From positions 1 through 12,640 of the forward strand of contig CAMWYL010000050.1 of NCBI GenBank assembly GCA_947178465.1: 12,640 bases of DNA, given 5' to 3'. Every line of letters starts with the position of its first letter. Positions within the stretch are counted from its first letter, which is position 1. Made by a program: the position numbers and the translations under genes. This stretch comes from an uncultured Lachnospiraceae bacterium (GTDB lineage Bacteria; Bacillota; Clostridia; Lachnospirales; Lachnospiraceae). Positions 6,412-12,640 of this stretch are shown one piece after another. The notes beneath the pieces were generated by a model, which saw only the letters and a program-made list of their open reading frames with translations, did not search any database and was not told where the DNA came from.

Positions 6412-7935
6412 TTACTTTTCCTTCACATACTCCTTAATCTTCCCATAGGTAGCCTTTTCTGTTGGCGTGTAATTGCTCTCTGCACCAGGCTCCATTGTTA
6501 TCTCAATTTTAGGTGTATCAGTTTTGAGGGATAATTTGACAACCGTCTCCACATGCCCCGTTCCCGGAAACTGGTCTATCGCCACTGCTCTTTCCATCCG
6601 ATACCCGCCCTCCAGAAACGCCTCCAAATCGCGTGCGAGGCTGGTCGGCTTGCAGCTGATATAGACGATTCTGTCAACTCCGTACGCAATGATTTTCTGC
6701 AGCGCCTTCGGATGAATTCCGTCGCGCGGCGGATCCAGCACAATAAAATCCGGCTTATACGCAATATCATCCAAGACCTTGAGCACGTCGCCCGCTATAA
6801 ATTCACAGTTATCCAGACCGTTCAGCGCGGCGTTCTGTCGTGCGGCGACAACCGCCTCCTCCACAATCTCCACGCCGATAACCTTTCCCGCCACAGGCGC
6901 CAGAAGCTGCGCTATCGTCCCCGTGCCGCTGTATAAGTCAAACACCACCTTATCATTTTTTCCCTCCGGAGAAATATCCCCAAGGAATTCCCGAGCCGTC
7001 TCATATAATACCTCCGCTCCGAGACTGTTCGTCTGGAAAAAGGAAAACGGAGAAATCTTGAATTGCAGCCCCAGAAGCTCCTCATAGAAATAGTCCTTTC
7101 CATAGAGCACTGTCGTCTCGTCGCTTTGAACAATATCCGCAAGCGTATCATTTTTTGTATGTAAAATGCCTGCTATTTTTCCTGCCAACGCAAGCGCCAT
7201 CAGTCGCTCCACAAGCGTATGCAATTCGTGCGTCTCCTGCGTCGTCGTGACAAGCACGACCAGAATCTCACCTGTCTTCTGCCCCTTTCGCACCAGCAGA
7301 TGACGCAAATATCCCTCATGGCGTATCCTGTGAAAATAGGTGGCATTCCGTTCTGCAAAATAATCCAACACACACGACAGAATCTTCCTGTAGTCCGCAT
7401 CGACAATGCAGCACTCGCGCACAGACACAATATCATAAAAGCTCCCACGCTTATGCATTCCGAGCGCAAGCGGCCCGTCCTTATATTCATCTCCAAAGGA
7501 AAATTCCATCTTGTTCCGGTACGCAAACTGCACGGGACTTGGCTTTATCCCCTCGAAAATCGTGTCCATATACGTCATCGCAGCATTTTCGCCGCCTTCC
7601 AATAACATCTGTTTTTTAAATATGGGCGCCAGCAGACGACGCACCTGCTCCTCCTTAAGGACAAGCTGTTTCTCATAGGGCAGATTCTGATAACTGCACC
7701 CCCCGCATTCGGTAAAATGCGGACAACGGCTCTCAATTTCATCCGGAGCCTTCTCAACTACCTCCAGAAGCCGCCCCTCTGCCTTTCCCTTTCGCTTCTT
7801 ATTTACCATAAAGGATACCCTTTGCCCGGGCACCGTGTTTTTTACCACCGCGGTCTCTTCCTCACAGTGAACGATGCCCTTATTCGGAAAATCCAACCGC
7901 TCCACATATCCCTCATAAATCTGCCCCTTTTTCAT
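6412..7935 (-). CDS. rlmD: 23S rRNA (uracil-5-)-methyltransferase, RumA/RlmD family
   Basis: The enzyme transfers a methyl group from S-adenosylmethionine to C5 of a uracil in 23S rRNA, using a [4Fe-4S]-containing fold. I start at ATG 7935 (507 residues) because GGAGG lies five bases upstream and MKKGQIYEG is the usual beginning; an ATG four codons earlier has no site of its own. Residues 1-60 form a TRAM RNA-binding domain. Cysteines 71, 77 and 80 (CPHFTECGGC) are cluster ligands. FFQTN (299-303), the SAM loop DLYSGTGT (333-340), DPPRDG (401-406) and catalytic Cys428 in YISCKP are all intact. The catalytic domain is complete, but the C-terminal extension is cut short by TAA at 6412. The paralogues RlmCD and TrmFO-like alternatives cannot be separated by eye from the exact uridine modified. 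Confidence 0.93.
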   Translation of the reverse strand: MKKGQIYEGYVERLDFPNKGIVHCEEETAVVKNTVPGQRVSFMVNKKRKGKAEGRLLEVVEKAPDEIESRCPHFTECGGCSYQNLPYEKQLVLKEEQVRRLLAPIFKKQMLLEGGENAAMTYMDTIFEGIKPSPVQFAYRNKMEFSFGDEYKDGPLALGMHKRGSFYDIVSVRECCIVDADYRKILSCVLDYFAERNATYFHRIRHEGYLRHLLVRKGQKTGEILVVLVTTTQETHELHTLVERLMALALAGKIAGILHTKNDTLADIVQSDETTVLYGKDYFYEELLGLQFKISPFSFFQTNSLGAEVLYETAREFLGDISPEGKNDKVVFDLYSGTGTIAQLLAPVAGKVIGVEIVEEAVVAARQNAALNGLDNCEFIAGDVLKVLDDIAYKPDFIVLDPPRDGIHPKALQKIIAYGVDRIVYISCKPTSLARDLEAFLEGGYRMERAVAIDQFPGTGHVETVVKLSLKTDTPKIEITMEPGAESNYTPTEKATYGKIKEYVKEK

Positions 7936-7947
7936 CCAAACCTCCAT

Positions 7948-7975
7948 AAAAAATCGAGCGCCGGCGCACTCGATT
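7948..7975 (-). terminator. Hairpin with T-run directly before the rlmD ribosome binding site
   Basis: On the minus strand AATCGAG and CTCGATT (7952-7958 and 7969-7975 in plus coordinates) enclose a GC-rich loop and are followed by six T, then the rlmD GGAGG. It fits a Rho-independent terminator or attenuator, which would insulate or regulate rlmD from transcription arriving from upstream. Confidence 0.55.
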
Positions 7976-7976
7976 G

Positions 7977-7995
7977 CAAAAAGCTTCGCTTTTTG
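7977..7995. repeat. Short hairpin CAAAAAGC-TTC-GCTTTTTG
   Basis: Eight-base perfect arms (7977-7984, 7988-7995) around TTC lie next to the terminator-like stem at 7948-7975. The two stems would stack in the same leader before rlmD. On the plus strand it ends in TTTTTG and could act as a weak terminator. Confidence 0.45.
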
Positions 7996-8031
7996 TTAAA
8001 ATGATTTACGCTGCCGCAATTTCCCATAGGA

Positions 8032-8058
8032 TAAAAAGAGCCTGCCTCAGCAGACTCT
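8032..8058 (-). terminator. Rho-independent terminator after the acidic membrane protein gene
   Basis: On the minus strand AGAGTCTGC-TGAG-GCAGGCTCT (plus 8037-8058) forms a nine-pair stem with one wobble, followed by TTTTT. It stands 40 bases after the stop at 8099 and should end the transcript of that gene, and of pcrA if read through. Confidence 0.75.
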
Positions 8059-8098
8059 CCTATTGGCACCTTCCCGCACCTTTCATATTTATGATAAC

Positions 8099-8401
8099 TT
8101 ATTTTACGGTCGTATATTCTTCTTCCTTTACAGGCTCCTCGTCCTCTTCGTCATCAAAGAAATCATCCTCAAAATCATCATCATATTCATCATCAAAATC
8201 ATCCAGATAATCCGGTGTCATATAACGATACACCGCATATGCGATGGCTGCAACTGCCGCGATCGCGCCGATAACCGCCAGAATCCATAATACGGTATTC
8301 CCCTTCTTCTCGTTATCCGATCTCAGCTCGTTCTTGCAACAATCCTTACTTATTAAATTTTTGTCCTGAAGGTATTCCAATACATCGTCCCATTTTTTCA
8401 T
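8099..8401 (-). CDS. Small single-pass membrane protein with a strongly acidic C-terminal tail
   Basis: ATG 8401 follows AAAGGGG by about eight bases and gives 100 residues. Residues 1-33 are polar and charged (MKKWDDVLEYLQDKNLISKD, two adjacent Cys). Residues 37-59 are one membrane helix (LWILAVIGAIAAVAAIAYAV). Residues 64-95 are almost entirely Asp, Glu and Phe/Tyr (for example DDEYDDDFEDDFFDDEEDEE). No enzyme motif is visible and I do not know a function. By the positive-inside rule the Lys-rich N-terminus is probably cytoplasmic and the acidic tail outside, but the basic residues are few. Such acidic tails can bind divalent cations or basic partners. The gene lies between pcrA and rlmD with its own candidate promoter and terminator, so it may be a monocistronic unit. 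Confidence 0.75.
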   Translation of the reverse strand: MKKWDDVLEYLQDKNLISKDCCKNELRSDNEKKGNTVLWILAVIGAIAAVAAIAYAVYRYMTPDYLDDFDDEYDDDFEDDFFDDEEDEEPVKEEEYTTVK

Positions 8402-8453
8402 AATGAGTACCCCTTTCTCGTTTATTCCCGTTTCAGCCTGTCTTTAAAAGCCC

Positions 8454-8482
8454 GTTGTATATATCATATCACCTTTTATCAA
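8454..8482 (-). promoter_or_regulatory. Candidate sigma-A promoter for the acidic membrane protein gene
   Basis: On the minus strand TTGATA (8477-8482) and TACAAC (8454-8459) are separated by 17 bases, about 53 bases upstream of the ATG. The -10 box is only moderate. Confidence 0.4.
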
Positions 8483-8503
8483 TTTTTACTACTACTTTTT
8501 ATA

Positions 8504-10879
8504 TCACATTTTCTTTAATTTTGCAAAAGCGGCATACATGATTTTATTTCCATATCCGTCAAATGCAACCGTTACCTTATAATCGCGAGGCTCCTGCCTG
8601 ATTTCAAGCACCGTTCCGGCACCGTATTTAATATGTTGCACGCGGTCACCCACCTCATAGCCAAGCGCTCCCTGCGCCATAACCTGCGCTCCTTTGGTCA
8701 GACTGTCAAGGGATTTTGCTATATAAGGCTTGTTTGCCTCCAGCGTCTCCTTCTTCCGCACGACGGCCTTAGGCTTTGACGCCAATATGTCCGCAAAGTC
8801 CCGCCCCTTTGCAGGTGTCTGTCGTGTTGTTTCAAAAACAGTTGTTTTTATATTGTGTGTTACATTCGTGTCAGGCTGAAATGCCGCCCAATTATTCCCC
8901 GTCTTTTCCGCACGTCCAAACGATGTCCGCTGCGTCCCGTTGTCCAAAAGCTCCTCCGGAATTTCCTTCACGAAGCGGCTGACGGGATTATACTGCGTCT
9001 CCCCGCGCAGCATCCGCTGGCGCGCGCTGGTAATGGTCAGATCCTCCTTGGCCCGCGTTATTCCCACATAGGCAAGCCGCCGCTCCTCCTCAATATCCAT
9101 CGGGTCGTCCGAAACAATCGTCATATAGCTTGGAAATACGCCGTCCTCAAGACCCGCCAGATATACCTGTGAGAACTCCAGTCCCTTCGCACTGTGCAAC
9201 GTCATCAGCAGCACTCTGTTATCGTCCTTATTCACTCCGTCTATATCCGCAACAAGCGCAACCTCCTCAAGAAACGCCGAAAGCGTTGCCTTCTCTCCAA
9301 GCGCCTCCTGCTCCTGCTCAAAGCTCACTACCTTGGTGATCAGCTCATCAATATTTTCGAGACGGTCGGCCGCATCCTCATCATCCGAGTCCTCCAGCTC
9401 CTTCACATAGCCTGTTGTTTCAAGAACATTTGTTATTAATTCCTCCAGACTGCCAAAGGAAAGCATTGTCCGAAACGTCTGTATCATAAGCGCAAAGGCC
9501 TTCAGCTTCTCCGCTGCCTTACCGCTTCCGATTCCCGGGATCTGCTCAACCTGCTGCAATGCCTCAAAAAAGCTTATCCCCGTCTCATCCGCGTATCCCT
9601 GCACACGGTTAATGCTTGTTGCGCCGATTCCCCGTCGCGGCACATTAATGATTCTCTTTACCGCCAAATCGTCCTTACCGTTATCGATGGTCTTCAGATA
9701 GGCAAGAACATCCTTGATTTCTCTTCTGGAATAAAAGTTTACGCCGCCGACTACATTATATGGAATATTCAAGCCGATAAAGCTTTCCTCCAAAAGACGT
9801 GACTGCGCATTGGTTCTGTAAAGCACGGCACACTCCCTGTAATCACTGATTTGCTCCCGCTTTTTCCGTCGAATATCACCTGCTATGTATTCCGCTTCCT
9901 CATATGCGGTATCGCAGTCCCTGAAATGAATGCGATTACCCGCACCCTTATCCGTCCAAAGCGCCTTCGCTTTCCTCCCGACATTATTTCTTATAACCGC
10001 ATTCGCCGCGTCCAACACGTTCTGGGTAGAACGGTAATTCTGTTCCAGCTTAATCACTGCCGCATCCGGATAAACCTGCTCAAAATCGAGAATGTTTCTG
10101 ATATTGGCCCCCCGAAACTTATAAATCGACTGGTCGTCATCCCCCACTACGCACAGATTCCGATTCTTGGACGCCAGAAGCCGGACAAGCTCAAACTGCG
10201 CCGTATTGGTATCCTGATACTCATCCACCATAATATAGCGGAAGCGGTTCTGATAATTCTCCAACACCTCGGGGCAGCTCCGAAACAATTCCACCGTTTT
10301 CACGATGATATCATCAAAATCAAGCGCGTTATTTTTCTTTAATAACGACTGGTATTCTTTATATACATCCGCAATACGCCGTTTTGTGAAGTCCCCTGCC
10401 ACCGACAGCTCATAGTCAAGGGGCGATATCAGTTCATCCTTGGCAGACGAGATTGCACCAAGCAGCGTCCTTTCCTTCAACTGCTTGGTATCAATGTTAA
10501 GCTTTTTACAGACCTCCTTCATAACACTCTTGGAGTCGTCGGTATCATAAATCGTAAAGCTTGTATCATACCCCAGCCTGTCGATATGCCGCCGCAATAT
10601 CCGTACACAGGTTGCATGGAAGGTCGCCACCCATATGCTTTCCGAGCCGTACCCTACAATATCATCCACTCTGCTGCGCATCTCTCCCGCCGCTTTATTG
10701 GTAAAGGTAATCGCAAGGATATTCCACGGATTGACACCCGAACTTTCTATCAGATACGCAATGCGGTGCGTCAGCACGCTTGTCTTACCGCTGCCCGCTC
10801 CCGCCAATATCAGAACCGGCCCTTCCGTAGTGAACACACCCTTTTTCTGTTGCTCATTCAATGCATCATACTGCCCCAT
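8504..10879 (-). CDS. pcrA: ATP-dependent DNA helicase PcrA/UvrD
   Basis: This superfamily 1A helicase unwinds DNA 3' to 5' in nucleotide excision and mismatch repair, plasmid rolling-circle replication and removal of RecA. I start at ATG 10879 (791 residues); MGQYDALNEQQKKGV is the normal beginning, whereas the open frame to 11017 adds an atypical hydrophobic stretch. The site before it is weak (AAGG about eight bases upstream). Walker A AGAGSGKT is at 26-33, Walker B DEYQDTN at 219-225, motif III GDDDQSIYKFRG at about 246-257, QNYRST at 280-285, and later TLHSAKGLEF, LEDGVFPS and YVGITRAKEDL (motifs V-VI). The last 50 residues (GDRVQHIKYGAGTV) are the Tudor-like RNA-polymerase-binding domain of PcrA. 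All key motifs are present. The gene is divergent from the substrate-binding protein. Confidence 0.96.
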   Translation of the reverse strand: MGQYDALNEQQKKGVFTTEGPVLILAGAGSGKTSVLTHRIAYLIESSGVNPWNILAITFTNKAAGEMRSRVDDIVGYGSESIWVATFHATCVRILRRHIDRLGYDTSFTIYDTDDSKSVMKEVCKKLNIDTKQLKERTLLGAISSAKDELISPLDYELSVAGDFTKRRIADVYKEYQSLLKKNNALDFDDIIVKTVELFRSCPEVLENYQNRFRYIMVDEYQDTNTAQFELVRLLASKNRNLCVVGDDDQSIYKFRGANIRNILDFEQVYPDAAVIKLEQNYRSTQNVLDAANAVIRNNVGRKAKALWTDKGAGNRIHFRDCDTAYEEAEYIAGDIRRKKREQISDYRECAVLYRTNAQSRLLEESFIGLNIPYNVVGGVNFYSRREIKDVLAYLKTIDNGKDDLAVKRIINVPRRGIGATSINRVQGYADETGISFFEALQQVEQIPGIGSGKAAEKLKAFALMIQTFRTMLSFGSLEELITNVLETTGYVKELEDSDDEDAADRLENIDELITKVVSFEQEQEALGEKATLSAFLEEVALVADIDGVNKDDNRVLLMTLHSAKGLEFSQVYLAGLEDGVFPSYMTIVSDDPMDIEEERRLAYVGITRAKEDLTITSARQRMLRGETQYNPVSRFVKEIPEELLDNGTQRTSFGRAEKTGNNWAAFQPDTNVTHNIKTTVFETTRQTPAKGRDFADILASKPKAVVRKKETLEANKPYIAKSLDSLTKGAQVMAQGALGYEVGDRVQHIKYGAGTVLEIRQEPRDYKVTVAFDGYGNKIMYAAFAKLKKM

Positions 10880-10931
10880 AGTAATAACCTTACCCTTCCT
10901 CTCATCCGTGTATTGAAGTCCCGATTTTTCA

Positions 10932-10960
10932 AGTATATCAAATATTTCCGTTTTTGAGAA
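10932..10960 (-). promoter_or_regulatory. Candidate pcrA promoter
   Basis: On the minus strand TTCTCA (10955-10960) and TATACT (10932-10937) are spaced by 17 bases, about 53 bases before the pcrA ATG. The -10 is good and the -35 matches four of six bases. This placement supports the start at 10879. Confidence 0.5.
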
Positions 10961-10997
10961 GCACGAAACGAAGTTTATGCATATTATAAACAAAACA

Positions 10998-11019
10998 GTG
11001 TGAAAATAAATTTTCACAC
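10998..11019. promoter_or_regulatory. Perfect inverted repeat in the pcrA / substrate-binding-protein divergent region
   Basis: GTGTGAAAA (10998-11006) and TTTTCACAC (11011-11019) are perfect inverted copies around TAAA, 44 bases upstream of the substrate-binding protein ATG. A dyad in this position is a good candidate operator for that gene, or the start of its leader hairpin. No convincing plus-strand promoter could be placed with confidence. Confidence 0.5.
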
Positions 11020-11062
11020 GCGGGATTTAAACTCGCAAATAAAATAAGACGGGAGGATTCTT

Positions 11063-12094
11063 ATGAAAAAGATTCAGCGAAAGTATCTTTCTCTGCTCTT
11101 GACAACGGCGCTGCTCGTCTCCGTACTGCTTGGCGGATGCGGCAAGACGGAAACCGGCTCCGAACTTACCAAGGTAACTCTCAACGAAGTCGCGCACTCG
11201 ATATTCTATGCCCCGATGTATGTTGCGATTGAGGAGGGCTATTTTGCCGAAGAGGGAATCGATTTGGAGCTTGTAACAGGCTATGGTGCCGACAAGACCA
11301 TGACCGCGCTGCTTACCGGTGAAGCGGATATCGGTTTTATGGGTTCTGAGGCGACCATCTATACATATCTGCAGGGAGCGGAGGATTATGCGGTCAACTT
11401 CGCCCAGCTCACACAGCGCGCGGGTAACTTCCTTGTCAGCCGCACTCCCATTGACAATTTTAACTGGGATATGCTCAAGGGGACTTATGTTCTCGGTGGA
11501 CGCAAGGGCGGAATGCCGCAGATGGTATTTGAATATATTCTGAAAATGAACGGCATCGACCCGGAAGCTGACCTCACGATAGACACCAGCATTGATTTCG
11601 GTTCCACTGCCGCCGCCTTTGCGGGCGCAAAGGAAGGGGATGCCGGTTATGCTGACTTTACCGTGGAATTTGAGCCGCATGCAACCTCCCTTGAGGAACA
11701 GGGAAAAGGCTATATTGTTGCTTCCCTCGGAACCGACTCCGGCTATGTGCCCTATACGTCCTTCTCTGTACGCAAAAGCTATTTTGAAAAACATACCGAC
11801 ACGCTGCAGCGCTTTACTAAGGCGCTTCAAAAGGGAATGGATTATGTGGCAACCCATTCCGCGCAAGAAATAGCAAATGTTATTAAACCACAGTTCCCTG
11901 AGACGGACAGTGAGACAATTGCCACCATCGTCTCACGCTATAAAAATCAGGACACCTGGAAAACAGATCTCGTATTTTCTGAGGAAAGCTTCAAGCTGCT
12001 CCAGAACATTTTGATGGAAGCTGGAGAGCTTGACCGATATGTGCCCTACACGGATTTAGTTGACAATACCTTCTCCACACAGGCAAAGCCCTGA
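11063..12094 (+). CDS. ABC transporter substrate-binding lipoprotein, SsuA/NMT1-THI5 type
   Basis: ATG 11063 follows GGGAGG by six bases and gives 343 residues. A signal peptide ends in LLGGC, with Cys26 as the lipidation site, so the mature protein is anchored outside the membrane. The fold signature is clear: VTLNEVAHSIFYAPMYVAIE, EGYFAEEGIDLEL, ALLTGEADIGFMGSE and GGRKGGMPQMVFEYIL are typical of the NMT1/SsuA family, which bind sulfonates, taurine, nitrate, riboflavin or pyrimidine precursors of thiamine. The ligand cannot be read from the sequence. There is no permease or ATPase gene next to it: upstream is divergent pcrA and downstream a terminator, so it must share transport components encoded elsewhere, or be an orphan. 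Its GC is higher than that of the left half of the window. Confidence 0.88.
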   Translation: MKKIQRKYLSLLLTTALLVSVLLGGCGKTETGSELTKVTLNEVAHSIFYAPMYVAIEEGYFAEEGIDLELVTGYGADKTMTALLTGEADIGFMGSEATIYTYLQGAEDYAVNFAQLTQRAGNFLVSRTPIDNFNWDMLKGTYVLGGRKGGMPQMVFEYILKMNGIDPEADLTIDTSIDFGSTAAAFAGAKEGDAGYADFTVEFEPHATSLEEQGKGYIVASLGTDSGYVPYTSFSVRKSYFEKHTDTLQRFTKALQKGMDYVATHSAQEIANVIKPQFPETDSETIATIVSRYKNQDTWKTDLVFSEESFKLLQNILMEAGELDRYVPYTDLVDNTFSTQAKP

Positions 12095-12108
12095 TTTTTG
12101 ACCACGCA

Positions 12109-12145
12109 AAAAGCCATCGCACCTGAAATTCGTGCGATGGCTTTT
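12109..12145. terminator. Bidirectional Rho-independent terminator
   Basis: Perfect 14-base arms AAAAGCCATCGCAC (12109-12122) and GTGCGATGGCTTTT (12132-12145) enclose a nine-base loop, with T-runs on both strands. It separates the convergent substrate-binding-protein and Asn/Ser/Gln-rich genes and can serve both. Confidence 0.9.
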
Positions 12146-12163
12146 CTAAGGAAAAGGAGTCTG

Positions 12164-12388
12164 CTACTTGTTGTTATTGTCGTAGCTGTTCTTGCAATTC
12201 TTCTGGCTGTTGGAATTCTGAGAGTTCTGAGAATTCTGGGAATTCTGAGAAGATGAATTCTGAGAGTTCTGAGAATTCTGGGAATTCTGTGTGCCGGTCT
12301 TGTAGTCATTCTGGTAGCTGTTGCTGCTATTGTTGGATGACTTGTTGTTTGTCTTATTCTGCTCGTAGCTGTTGTTTGTTCCTGACAT
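12164..12388 (-). CDS. Asn/Ser/Gln-rich low-complexity small protein with QNS repeats
   Basis: I start at ATG 12388 (74 residues, MSGTNNSYEQNK) because GGAGG lies eight bases upstream; two earlier ATGs overlap that site. The protein is made almost wholly of Asn, Ser, Gln and Lys. Residues 34-60 contain two blocks of QNS triplets separated by SS, followed by a Lys/Asn/Tyr tail with one Cys. No signal peptide, membrane segment or folded domain is visible. Similar QNS-rich small proteins occur in spore-forming Lachnospiraceae, but I know of no assigned function; a spore or matrix role is only a guess. It shares a terminator with the convergent substrate-binding protein. Confidence 0.65.
   Translation of the reverse strand: MSGTNNSYEQNKTNNKSSNNSSNSYQNDYKTGTQNSQNSQNSQNSSSQNSQNSQNSQNSNSQKNCKNSYDNNNK
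12213..12289. repeat. Tandem repeat encoding QNS blocks
   Basis: A 35-base block beginning GAATTCTGAGAG occurs identically at 12213-12247 and 12255-12289, a period of 42 bases or exactly 14 codons. Each block is itself built of nine-base GAATTCTGR-like units. The near-absence of synonymous change implies recent duplication and likely copy-number variation. Confidence 0.9.
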
Positions 12389-12522
12389 TTTCATTCCCTC
12401 CAAAGGTTATAACTTATTTGTAACAGTTTTCCGGTTACGTCATTAGGATTTGCACAAATGCACCTTTTTATACCATGCAATTTATTTACATATAAAGTTA
12501 TCTTTGGAAAGTCTGACCAAAA

Positions 12523-12556
12523 CTGACAACTTGACTTTGTTGGTTTTTATTGTCAG
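12523..12556. promoter_or_regulatory. Inverted repeat CTGACAA...TTGTCAG upstream of the right-edge promoter
   Basis: Perfect seven-base arms (12523-12529 and 12550-12556) end eight bases before the -35 box at 12564. A further CTGAC lies at 12513. It could be an operator or activator site. The rest of 12404-12522 shows no gene. Confidence 0.35.
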
Positions 12557-12563
12557 AAAATTC

Positions 12564-12592
12564 TTGACCGCTTCTTTTAAAATTGCTATACT
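12564..12592 (+). promoter_or_regulatory. Strong sigma-A promoter reading out of the window
   Basis: TTGACC (12564-12569) and TATACT (12587-12592) are separated by exactly 17 bases, near consensus. Transcription should start around 12599 and run rightward into a gene outside the window. Confidence 0.75.
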
Positions 12593-12599
12593 GAAATTA

Positions 12600-12629
12600 G
12601 TAAAGAGATACTCCTTCAATCCTCTTTAC
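12600..12629 (+). promoter_or_regulatory. Leader hairpin at the 5' end of the right-edge transcript
   Basis: GTAAAGAG (12600-12607) and CTCTTTAC (12622-12629) are perfect eight-base arms around a 14-base loop containing CTCC. The stem would begin at or within a base or two of the predicted transcript start, a position that can stabilise mRNA or hold a regulatory leader. Confidence 0.5.
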
Positions 12630-12640
12630 AACCCTTATAT

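Noticed and set aside
7974..8210. Plus-strand serine-rich open frame
   Set aside because: The Ser/Lys run is the antisense of the Asp/Glu tail of the membrane protein gene.
10880..11017. N-terminal extension of PcrA from the far-upstream start
   Set aside because: The usual PcrA start and a promoter-like -10 box fall inside this stretch, and the added residues do not resemble the family.
11027..11866. 279-residue minus-strand open frame
   Set aside because: It lies antisense to the clear substrate-binding protein gene, has no good start signal and no recognisable motifs.
12213..12289. CRISPR-like spaced repeats
   Set aside because: The repeats are in frame within a protein gene, and the gap between them is only seven bases with no spacer diversity.

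Overview
The window looks like a low-to-mid GC Firmicutes chromosome, most likely a Lachnospiraceae-type Clostridium relative. The reasons are strong GGAGG-type ribosome binding sites, the style of the RlmD, PcrA and lipoprotein sequences, and the small helix-turn-helix and ORF6N genes typical of mobile DNA in that family. This assignment is by recognition only; no search was run.

Left part (1-3652, minus strand). A large UPF1-like superfamily 1 helicase runs off the left edge (1-1648, no stop in the window). A 52-codon ORF overlaps its start by the four bases ATGA and looks like the tail of a truncated upstream partner gene. Upstream of that lies a leucine-rich-repeat/FG-GAP lipoprotein (3532-1784) split by two opposite, mutually compensating one-base frameshifts. 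A strong hairpin sits just before the lipoprotein ribosome binding site.

Middle part (3653-6411) is a decayed mobile element. It holds a large serine recombinase reduced to fragments (stop codon, lost catalytic arginine, internal deletion), an intact ORF6N/phospholipase-D-like protein whose 5' region and coding sequence carry near-identical inverted repeats, a small helix-turn-helix regulator with a 57-residue unknown partner, a broken plus-strand helix-turn-helix gene, and a decayed tail of rlmD.

Right part (6412-12640) is housekeeping in character and visibly more GC-rich. It carries rlmD (23S rRNA uracil-5 methyltransferase), a small membrane protein with an extremely acidic tail, and pcrA (UvrD-like DNA helicase), all on the minus strand and separated by terminators or promoters. 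Divergent from pcrA is a solitary SsuA/NMT1-type ABC substrate-binding lipoprotein on the plus strand, ended by a bidirectional terminator. Convergent to it is a small Asn/Ser/Gln-rich repeat protein. The last 80 bases hold a strong plus-strand sigma-A promoter whose transcript begins with a hairpin and leaves the window.

I did not find a clearly new multi-gene system. The best leads are the duplicated inverted repeat around the ORF6N gene, the compensating frameshifts in the lipoprotein, the nonsense-truncated RlmD tail, and the helicase operon at the left edge, which could belong to a defence module whose remainder lies outside the window.
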